Below, piece by piece: positions 4,899 through 11,623 of a DNA stretch of 11,623 bases; position 1 is the stretch's first letter, and each line of letters starts with the position of its first letter. This DNA comes from Desulfobacterales bacterium HSG17 (GTDB lineage Bacteria; Desulfobacterota; Desulfobacteria; Desulfobacterales; Desulfococcaceae). A program made the position numbers and the translations under genes. Under the pieces are notes generated by a model that saw nothing but the letters and a program-made list of their open reading frames with translations, ran no database searches and was not told where the DNA came from. The DNA is taken from assembly GCA_030377945.1 (NCBI GenBank), contig JAUCGD010000093.1, positions 1 through 11,623 of the forward strand. Direction: 5' to 3'.

Positions 4899-7223
4899 CT
4901 ACATCCAGTTCCCGATCAACAAAAACGAAGCCCAAAAGGCCGGATGCCTGTACCTGTTCTGTGAAATAAGTTGCTTTTGTGCATTCTGCATGGCCTTTGC
5001 CTTTGTCATTCCCGCTAATTTTAATTCTTTGTAAAACTCTCCCATTATCAGGGATGCAGCCTCATCTTCTACTGACCACAGGGTGGCAATTGCGCTTGTA
5101 ACACCGGCTTTAACAGCAATACCGGCAAGGCCGAATGCTGCCCGTTCATCTCCCAGTGCTGTCTGGCAGGCACTCAAAGTCAGGAGATCAACTGTTTTTC
5201 CCTGTTCCCGTGTCTGGCTGAAAATTTGTTCAATAAGGTCCATAGTTAATTTACCGTCATGGGTCAGCAGAAAGGTTTCTGCTGCATTACTGCCAAAAAC
5301 ACCATGTGTTGCCATATGGACAATGGAATAATGCTCAGCTTTTAATTCTTTTTTGAAATTTTCAATTGTATAATTTTCATCCAGCAAAACCCTGCCGCCC
5401 ATTAATTCCATAATACCCTGCAATTCCTTTTTGACATTTGGAAGCGGAGAAAATCCCTGCCTTGCCTGGGAAAGCCCTTCAAGCAAAATTTGCAGATCCT
5501 GTTTTTCACCCTGATTAAATTCGGGTTTGAATTCAGTAAGGGTTAAAGCCGGAACAACACACAGGGCATATGATTCAATGAGAAAATTTTTGCCATTATG
5601 AAGAGCTGAAAAAGGGATTAATCGAAGCACTCCGTCAGGGGCTATAATCAGGGTATCAATCTTTTCATTAGGCTTTTCATTAGGCTTTTCAGATGTCAGG
5701 AATTTTTCAACCGGGCTTATAAGCCAGCTATACAGCTGTATTGCATCTTTTAAAAATTCTTCCTTGAGACCATATTGCAGCTGCCTGCGAAACCGTTTTA
5801 CTATACCTTCAAGCTGAGAAGATGAGACTGGTACCCGTATCTGGCGGATTTGGTTTTTCATTATCACTAATAATACCAGGGAATCTGGAAAAGGTATCGG
5901 ATAAATAACTGCTGCACCAGGGGTAATCTGTTCTTCAACACTGGTTGTGTTCAGGCGGTCTGCTACACATTCATCCTGGAAAAATTCCTGAAGTTCCACG
6001 GTTTTCAAAAGATCCAGAATCTGACTGGCCTGGCGCAGTTGTTTTTCCTGTTCAATACCCCTCTCTATGTTTTCAGCTTCCTTGAGCAGCAGTCCGGCCA
6101 GTTCAAGATATACCGGTTTGATCTTTGACTGGAATACATTTTTTTGACTTATAAGCCTGGTTCTGACTGGTGTCAGGGTGTTGACAGATTCTTTATATGC
6201 TGAAATCGCCTCTTTGGTTTTGCCCAGGGTATTGAAGATTCTGCCCATTTGTCTTTGCCAGTAATAGAGAATTTCAGGGGAATTACCCTGCTGGGCAAAA
6301 AATACAGCTTTTCGGGACAAAGCCAGGGCTTTGGGAAGATTGCTCTTTAATTCAAATATTTGTCCCAGATATCCGCTGGCATTTGCCCTGACCCTGAAAT
6401 CATCAAGCTTATCAGCAATCTGCTCTGCTTTTTCCAAGAGCTGCATGGTTTCATTTATAGAATAAACACGGACAGCTAAAGCCAGTGAAACCAGATTTGC
6501 AGCTTTAATGTGTGAATCTGGGAGCTGATTAACAGCAATAGCAGCCTTATTCTTTAAGGCGATAAGCTCATCCTTTTGCCTGCTGTTTTGCTTTTTGATC
6601 CTGAACAGATTTATTAAAACAGAAGACTTCAGGTCTGGCAGAAAATTGATATTTTCAGCATTTTCAGCCATTTTAATGACATCCAGACATTCTGAATAAG
6701 CTGCTTCTGCGTCATGATTGTCTCCTTTGCGAACCAGGGTATTTCCAATATTGTTCATAATACTGGCCAGGGCATAGGAATCCTTTGCTTCTATTGCAAT
6801 ATCCTCGGCTTTGAGCAGATAATAAATGGACTGCTCAATACTTCCTGCTGAAAGCCACATATTTCCGAGTCTGTTAAAGAACAATGCCTTTTGCCGCTGA
6901 TTATTGATTTCATCAGCATGAGAAAGATGCTTCTGCAAAACCGACAATGCCCCGGAATAATCCCCCAGAGCCTGCCGGGCATGTGCCAGACGAATCACAA
7001 TATCTGTATAAAGGGAAAGGGTTTTTTTATCTTTTAATAAACCTGCGGCTGCTTCCCAGTATTGAGCAGCCTTTTCAAAATCACCTTTTTCCAGGAAATC
7101 AAATCCCTTATCCATATGAATTCTATGAGAATTTACGGGAGAATTTTCGGAAAAAGCATCATTTCCGGCAACACAGAATGCTATTATAAAGATCAAAATA
7201 TATCGGGTGTATTTCAGGTTCAT
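4899..7223 (-). CDS. Secreted TPR-CHAT protein (putative caspase-like cysteine protease)
   Basis: A 774-residue protein with a signal peptide (hydrophobic 8-20, likely cleavage near residues 23-25; Cys17 lacks a proper lipobox). Residues about 34-410 are TPR-like helical repeats (for example FLEKGDFEKAAQYWEAA, RQALGDYSGALSVLQK, NIGNTLVRKGDNHDAEAAY, NTLGKTKEAISAYKES). Residues about 430-774 are a CHAT domain: PDGVLRLIPFSAL (529-541), catalytic His640 in IVHMATHGVFG, catalytic Cys686 in LLTLSACQTALGD, and the conserved GVTSAIATLWSVEDEAA and HPAFWASFLLIGNW near the end. The His/Cys dyad is intact, so protease activity is expected, probably in the periplasm. A short SEKPNEKPNEK linker (511-521) lies inside the CHAT region. 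It starts 17 bp after the giant repeat gene, suggesting co-translation from one mRNA; that surface protein is the obvious candidate substrate or partner, but this is inference. TPR-CHAT also occurs in CRISPR-associated Craspase, but the signal peptide rules out that role here. Confidence 0.93.
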   Translation of the reverse strand: MNLKYTRYILIFIIAFCVAGNDAFSENSPVNSHRIHMDKGFDFLEKGDFEKAAQYWEAAAGLLKDKKTLSLYTDIVIRLAHARQALGDYSGALSVLQKHLSHADEINNQRQKALFFNRLGNMWLSAGSIEQSIYYLLKAEDIAIEAKDSYALASIMNNIGNTLVRKGDNHDAEAAYSECLDVIKMAENAENINFLPDLKSSVLINLFRIKKQNSRQKDELIALKNKAAIAVNQLPDSHIKAANLVSLALAVRVYSINETMQLLEKAEQIADKLDDFRVRANASGYLGQIFELKSNLPKALALSRKAVFFAQQGNSPEILYYWQRQMGRIFNTLGKTKEAISAYKESVNTLTPVRTRLISQKNVFQSKIKPVYLELAGLLLKEAENIERGIEQEKQLRQASQILDLLKTVELQEFFQDECVADRLNTTSVEEQITPGAAVIYPIPFPDSLVLLVIMKNQIRQIRVPVSSSQLEGIVKRFRRQLQYGLKEEFLKDAIQLYSWLISPVEKFLTSEKPNEKPNEKIDTLIIAPDGVLRLIPFSALHNGKNFLIESYALCVVPALTLTEFKPEFNQGEKQDLQILLEGLSQARQGFSPLPNVKKELQGIMELMGGRVLLDENYTIENFKKELKAEHYSIVHMATHGVFGSNAAETFLLTHDGKLTMDLIEQIFSQTREQGKTVDLLTLSACQTALGDERAAFGLAGIAVKAGVTSAIATLWSVEDEAASLIMGEFYKELKLAGMTKAKAMQNAQKQLISQNRYRHPAFWASFLLIGNWM
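5661..5691 (-). repeat. 12-bp in-frame tandem repeat inside the CHAT gene
   Basis: The plus-strand unit cttttcattagg is present twice (5661-5672, 5673-5684) plus seven bases of a third copy. It encodes the EKPNEKPNEK linker and preserves the reading frame. The unit length matches the repeat in the FecR-like gene, although the sequences are unrelated. Confidence 0.9.
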
Positions 7224-7228
7224 GCTAT

Positions 7229-7232
7229 CTCC
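7229..7232 (-). promoter_or_regulatory. Ribosome-binding site of the CHAT gene
   Basis: The minus strand reads GGAG (in TGGAGA) 5 nt before the ATG at 7223-7221, inside the 17-bp gap after the giant gene's stop. It supports this start and a shared transcript. Confidence 0.65.
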
Positions 7233-7240
7233 ATTTTTCC

Positions 7241-10200
7241 TTAATCTGCTGCGTTCTTTAAATACATAACTGCATCCTGGAGACCGATCTGTGTATCATT
7301 TACCGGCGTAAGGCTTGAAGTATCAACAGTAATTCCTGTCAATACCTGCAATACCTTAATTGCATTTGCAAGATCACTGCCTGCTGAATCAAGATTAACA
7401 GTTGCCAGGGCATTGGATATATTGCCTGCTTCATCCCTGAACTGCACGTAAATCTTTGCTGCCCTTGCTCCGTCAGATACCTTCCATTGCTTTGTACTGC
7501 TAAAGTTTTCCCATTTGCCGTCTGCACCGTAATTTGTATTGCTGATATACATTTCCACAGCTCCGGTAGCACCCAGGTCAAGGACAACACTATTGTCCCC
7601 TGACCTTGCATTCCTGTTATTTACATTAACCTGTACATTTTTGGGAGCAACAGTGTCAATACGGAATGAAAGACTTGATGTATCCCCGATTCTTCCCCTG
7701 TCATTAACTCCTGCTACATGGAAATAATAGGTGACATCGTCTCCTGCCAGATTCCGGCTTGTGGTTTTTCTGGTTTTTACGGGATTTGTGCCGGGTGCAT
7801 TTCGTTTGGTAATTTCATGTTCAGTTTCAGTGTTAAATACATGATAATAAGATTCATCCTCACTGCCGGCAGAAGGGTCCCAGGTGACAGTAATATTCGG
7901 AGAATTGGAGATTTTAAACGATGGAGATGTACTGAGATTCTGGCCAGTTCTTTTTATGCCTGCATTCTGAAAATCAATGGAAATATGGCTTGTGGATCTC
8001 AGATTTTGTACAGGTCCCGGAGCTGATTCGTCACTAACAGCTTCATCATAAGAAACAGCACTTCTGCCAATTGATGTACTGAATGTAAAATCAATATTTC
8101 CAGGATAAAAAACTTCTGTGCCTGGAGGTGCAGATCCATCAGCAGGTAATGTAATAATACCTGTTCCATTTGTTCCTGCCCATTGTTCCAGTTCTGATTC
8201 TGCAAAAGCTGTAAATTTCAACTGATATCCTTTATTTTCACTGAGACCTGAAATTGTGAAATTACCTGAAGCATCAACCGGCAGTTCAACTATCCTGGTA
8301 TAATTGTATGTGATAGTGCCGTTAGTATCTGTTGCCTCGTAAAAAGCCAGTTTTATGATTGTTTCATCAGGAAATGGCTGATTTAAGGGATTTTTGACAG
8401 TTCCAGATAACTCACTTGTGGTGCCAAGGGTAAAATTAACAATATCGCCAACTTTCTTTCCAGCAGCCGACTGGGGAGGGTAGTCATTTGTAAATACAGT
8501 CACAATATAATCGCTTACAGGATTTCCATTAGTATCTTCCTTTTTAAGTCCGTGAACAACATAGTTTCCGTCTGCATCTGTTAATGAAACCCCGCCGTAA
8601 AGAGATATTCCTGACTGGCTCTGTGAATAAATTTCAATATATGCATCTGCAACAGGGCCGCTGCTTGCTGTTTGTACCTTTCCTGTAATGGAACCTCCTG
8701 TATCAAGAATAAAGTCAACAGTCGCTTCTGAAGACTGGCCGGTCTTTTCATTTTCAAGAAATCCTGAAACAACTGCTGTTACAACATAATCCGATCCTGA
8801 GGGAACCTGTTTAATTTCATAACTTCCATTTTTGCTGCTGACAGCTTCACCCCAGAAATAGTTCAGATCGGAATAGGCATAAACCCATACGCCGCTGACA
8901 GGTGTAACACCATCCTTTTTATATATGGTTCCTTTTATGGATTGTGCCTGTTCAAGAGTAATATTAATCGTTTTATCGGAATCTATTATTATATTTTGAC
9001 TTGTAAATCCAAAGGATGAATTTTCCGGGGGCCAGGCCATCAAAACATAGTCATTCCCGTCTGAAAGACCTGAAATTTTATATGTACCCATGTCATCAGT
9101 TATAGTCCATCCATAACCAAATCCGTTGAAATCTTCGGTTTCAGACCATATTTCAATAACCGCATCTGGAACAGGTACAGCGGAACTGTTTGTAACAAGT
9201 CCTTGTACAACATTGAATTCTGCCTGTGATGCCAGTTTAAAATCAACTCCTGTTGTGCCGCCGGCAATATTATTCTTTGTCTGGGGAAGATATGACATTT
9301 CCCAGTCTGGCCAGGCTGAGACCTCATACTGCCCCTCAGGAAGGCCCCCGATAATATATATACCGTCTCCATCAGTATAGGTGCCGTTTCCGGCCATTTG
9401 CTGATCTGACCATGCATCAACCCAGACATCAGGAAGGCCTCTGCCGTTTTGATTGCTAACCTTACCGGCAATGCTTTTTCCCTCTGTTAAATTAAAATCA
9501 ATGTCAGTATTTGGAATATTTGTATCAAGCAATGTTGCACTGGATTCATCCCTGACAGTCTGTATATTGTTATAGAAAAATACACCATAAACCGGATGCC
9601 AGATTGTTACCGTAAAATCATCTGCCTGTTCAAGTCCTTCAATGGTATAGGCTCCATTATCCAGGGTATAAGCATATCCCCAGGAACCGGTAGATTCTGA
9701 CCAGGCATCCACTTCAACTCCGGGCATTGGCTGTGGAATATTGTCTTTTACAAGATAAACCGTACCTGATATCACAGCACCGGTTTCAAGGGTAAAATTG
9801 ACAGCATTATCAGGCAGGGAATCGTTAGTATTGACTGGTGTTGCATCTTCCTGAACAGCGGCCCCCTGGAAATACTGTCCTTTATATTTATCCGACCATA
9901 TGGAAACAATGTAATCTTCGGCTTTGATTAAACCGTTTATCTTATAGCTGACAGGTGAAGTCGTGCCAAGTTCTATACTGACCCCGTTTCCAACCCCTGT
10001 TAACATGGAAAATGCCTCAATCCATGCATATTCTCCAGGCTGAGCTTCAGCCGGAAAAGTTACTGTACCTGAAATAGCGGCAAAGCTGTCAAAAGAGGGC
10101 AGATCAAAATTTATACCTGTCTGGTTTCCCTGGGATAAATCCACAAGATCAGGTGCATCCCAATTATTTTTACCGTCATATACAATGCTGGGATATCCTT

Positions 10201-11623
10201 CTGAATATATGTCCACAATATAGTCAGGTGCAGGGCTCAATCCGGAAATCTGATATGTCACTGTGGAACTTGTCCCGGTTATCTCTGCATAGTTCCCTGA
10301 ATCTATTGAAGGTGACCAGGCATTTACCCACAGCATCTGTCCGTCTGGCAGGTTGTTGATATTTATATTTCCTGCTATTGAGTATGCCTTTTCAAGAACA
10401 AAGTTGAAACCTGATACATCGGCAGATACGGGAACCGGATCTGGATAGACCTGCTCAGTGTAATCCATGGAATAAATAGATAGCTCATAGGTTCCTGAAG
10501 ATAACCCTGAAATCATGAAGTTGCTTCCGTTTGTGATTGTTCCTTGTGTAATTGTACTTCCCCAGCCTCCGCTATCTCCGGCCCAGGCTTCGACCCATAT
10601 ACCGGAAACCGGGGAACCGTTTGATGTTACATTCCCGCTAATACTGAAACCGTCTGTTAAATTAATATTCCTGGAACTTTCTGAAGGTGCAACAGGCGTA
10701 TTATAATAAGCCTGGGGATAAGCATCTGCCCATGCAGAAAGAATATAGTCATTAACATCAGGGTTAAGGCCGGTAATCTCATAGAAACCATTGTTATCTG
10801 TTGATGCGCCATTACCAGTATAAGTGGTTTCCGACCAAGCATCCACCCATACATCAACAGCCGGATTACCATCAGGCAGATAGACAATACCAAAGATACT
10901 TCCGCCCTGTTTGAGTCCGAAATTTATATTGACGGCATCTCCCTTGGTGAGATTAACAAAGTCAGCAGCCCCCTCGTCAACTTTTCCATTGAAATACTGA
11001 GTCTGATAATCAGGTGATGAAGCTGAAACAATATAATCACTTGCAGGAAGAAGGCCGGCTATGGCATAATTCCCGGAACTGTCAGACTCTGCATATCCGT
11101 ATCCTGGAGATGAATAAGACCAGGCATCTATCCATACATTTGCTGCGGGGTTCCCGTTCTCGTCTAAAATTGTGCCTGATATTGAAGCTGAATTCTTCAA
11201 TAAGAAATTAATGCCTGTGCTGCCTGTTCCGATCCATGTTGCATTATCATAAGTGTCTGAATGCTCATATGCCTGGTAAGGGTGATTTTGTGAATAAATA
11301 TCAACAATATATCCCAGTTCAACAGCATTGGCAGCACTTACTTCTTCAAGCCCCCATATTTTATAATAACCGTCAGCATCTGTAACAGCACCGTTTCCAA
11401 TTTCCAGGGAATCTGACCACGCATATACATCAACACCCTCAACCGGTGTATTGTCCTCAAGAAAAACATAACCTTCTATGGTGCTGCCCTGATTCGGATC
11501 AATAATTATATTAATATTTGACAGGATACTTGAATCATCAACACTTAAAAGGACTGCCCTGTCCCATATTAATACACTGGCATCTGGCGTTGAATAATAG
11601 AATTCATAATAATTGGTTTCTGT
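7241..11623 (-). CDS. Giant surface repeat protein with carboxypeptidase-regulatory-like repeats, FN3-like, Ig-like and dockerin-like C-terminus, N-terminally partial
   Basis: The frame is open to the right edge; 1460 residues plus stop are visible. The TTG at 11200 is inside a repeat and is not the start. Visible residues 47 to about 1187 hold twelve divergent repeats of about 75-115 residues, each with an (I/L)(S/A)G(T/K)V entry strand, a VWVDAWS-like strand, a G.Y.I.GL turn, a DYIVSIWS-like strand and a final (I/V)(N/D)F.L strand. This matches the carboxypeptidase-regulatory/CnaB-like beta-sandwich family. Then come an FN3-like domain (about 1201-1323, with ITVTWDPS and YYFHVAGVNDRGRIGDTSS), an Ig-like domain (about 1324-1413, with VEMYISN and VQFRDEAGN), and a dockerin-like module (about 1417-1460: LANAIKVLQVLTGI, then IGLQDAVMYLKNAAD). 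In the last, the calcium loop is degenerate, keeping Asp1443 and Asp1450. There is no cysteine in the visible part, and aromatic and acidic residues are plentiful, as in extracellular stalks. It probably acts as an adhesin or matrix protein; the ligand is unknown. It is the first visible gene of the train. Confidence 0.92.
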   Translation of the reverse strand, partial: TETNYYEFYYSTPDASVLIWDRAVLLSVDDSSILSNINIIIDPNQGSTIEGYVFLEDNTPVEGVDVYAWSDSLEIGNGAVTDADGYYKIWGLEEVSAANAVELGYIVDIYSQNHPYQAYEHSDTYDNATWIGTGSTGINFLLKNSASISGTILDENGNPAANVWIDAWSYSSPGYGYAESDSSGNYAIAGLLPASDYIVSASSPDYQTQYFNGKVDEGAADFVNLTKGDAVNINFGLKQGGSIFGIVYLPDGNPAVDVWVDAWSETTYTGNGASTDNNGFYEITGLNPDVNDYILSAWADAYPQAYYNTPVAPSESSRNINLTDGFSISGNVTSNGSPVSGIWVEAWAGDSGGWGSTITQGTITNGSNFMISGLSSGTYELSIYSMDYTEQVYPDPVPVSADVSGFNFVLEKAYSIAGNININNLPDGQMLWVNAWSPSIDSGNYAEITGTSSTVTYQISGLSPAPDYIVDIYSEGYPSIVYDGKNNWDAPDLVDLSQGNQTGINFDLPSFDSFAAISGTVTFPAEAQPGEYAWIEAFSMLTGVGNGVSIELGTTSPVSYKINGLIKAEDYIVSIWSDKYKGQYFQGAAVQEDATPVNTNDSLPDNAVNFTLETGAVISGTVYLVKDNIPQPMPGVEVDAWSESTGSWGYAYTLDNGAYTIEGLEQADDFTVTIWHPVYGVFFYNNIQTVRDESSATLLDTNIPNTDIDFNLTEGKSIAGKVSNQNGRGLPDVWVDAWSDQQMAGNGTYTDGDGIYIIGGLPEGQYEVSAWPDWEMSYLPQTKNNIAGGTTGVDFKLASQAEFNVVQGLVTNSSAVPVPDAVIEIWSETEDFNGFGYGWTITDDMGTYKISGLSDGNDYVLMAWPPENSSFGFTSQNIIIDSDKTINITLEQAQSIKGTIYKKDGVTPVSGVWVYAYSDLNYFWGEAVSSKNGSYEIKQVPSGSDYVVTAVVSGFLENEKTGQSSEATVDFILDTGGSITGKVQTASSGPVADAYIEIYSQSQSGISLYGGVSLTDADGNYVVHGLKKEDTNGNPVSDYIVTVFTNDYPPQSAAGKKVGDIVNFTLGTTSELSGTVKNPLNQPFPDETIIKLAFYEATDTNGTITYNYTRIVELPVDASGNFTISGLSENKGYQLKFTAFAESELEQWAGTNGTGIITLPADGSAPPGTEVFYPGNIDFTFSTSIGRSAVSYDEAVSDESAPGPVQNLRSTSHISIDFQNAGIKRTGQNLSTSPSFKISNSPNITVTWDPSAGSEDESYYHVFNTETEHEITKRNAPGTNPVKTRKTTSRNLAGDDVTYYFHVAGVNDRGRIGDTSSLSFRIDTVAPKNVQVNVNNRNARSGDNSVVLDLGATGAVEMYISNTNYGADGKWENFSSTKQWKVSDGARAAKIYVQFRDEAGNISNALATVNLDSAGSDLANAIKVLQVLTGITVDTSSLTPVNDTQIGLQDAVMYLKNAAD
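8063..11485 (-). repeat. Twelve tandem beta-sandwich repeats in the giant protein
   Basis: Repeat entry motifs, in reading order, are STIEGYV, SISGTIL, SIFGIVY, SISGNVT, SIAGNIN, AISGTVT, VISGTVY, SIAGKVS, NVVQGLV, SIKGTIY, SITGKVQ and ELSGTVK. Spacing varies from about 83 to 115 residues. Most early units carry an AWS (or AWA/AFS) triplet and an aromatic-rich Y..QY(F/Y) segment; the last four drift toward IWS, AYS, IYS and AFY. The repeats are conserved as protein but not as DNA, so the array is old and not recently amplified. Boundaries are approximate. Confidence 0.85.

Noticed and set aside
4776..4964. Small plus-strand reading frame across the palindrome
   Set aside because: It overlaps two well-supported minus-strand genes and the inverted repeat; its translation shows no protein-like features.
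4899..7223. TPR-CHAT protein as a CRISPR-associated Craspase protease
   Set aside because: It has a Sec signal peptide, and there is no CRISPR array or effector nuclease in the window.
7241..11200. TTG at 11200 as the start of the giant protein
   Set aside because: The same frame stays open for 141 further codons to the window edge, and that stretch encodes another complete repeat with the same motifs; no ribosome-binding site precedes the TTG.

Overview
The window (about 40% G+C by eye) looks like an accessory region from a Gram-negative bacterium with a large secreted repertoire, most likely a member of the Desulfobacterota (Desulfobacterales) or a comparable filamentous or multicellular lineage. 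This is inferred from the gene families: pentapeptide/FGE fusions, a CHASE2-type cyclase, a secreted TPR-CHAT protein, and a repeat protein ending in a degenerate dockerin-like module. No housekeeping gene, tRNA, rRNA, transposase or CRISPR array is present, so the taxonomy is tentative.

Layout. (1) The left edge, plus strand, holds the 3' part of a gene for a pentapeptide-repeat protein with a C-terminal FGE-sulfatase/C-type-lectin-like domain (1-1254; 5' end outside the window). Its last ~95 bp look like the variable region of a diversity-generating retroelement target. (2) A 134-bp convergent gap (1255-1388) carries one hairpin. (3) The rest is one minus-strand gene train, read from right to left. 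It starts with a giant cysteine-free surface protein of carboxypeptidase-regulatory/CnaB-like repeats (7241-11623, N-terminus outside the window). Next come a secreted TPR-CHAT putative cysteine protease (4899-7223), a secreted FecR-like/DUF4384-like/SH3-like protein (3489-4793), and a membrane CHASE2 class III adenylate cyclase (1389-3458). Gaps are 17, 105 and 30 bp, and each downstream gene has a recognisable ribosome-binding site. The 105-bp gap is largely filled by a nested palindrome.

Working model (inference). The minus-strand genes form one extracytoplasmic module. It would combine a long surface stalk or adhesin, a periplasmic caspase-like protease with a TPR recognition arm, a periplasmic FecR/SH3 adaptor, and a cyclase whose CHASE2 sensor faces the periplasm and whose catalytic domain makes cAMP in the cytoplasm. 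The sequence supports the architecture and the co-orientation; the signalling link itself is not demonstrated. The promoter of the train and the start of the giant gene lie to the right of the window.
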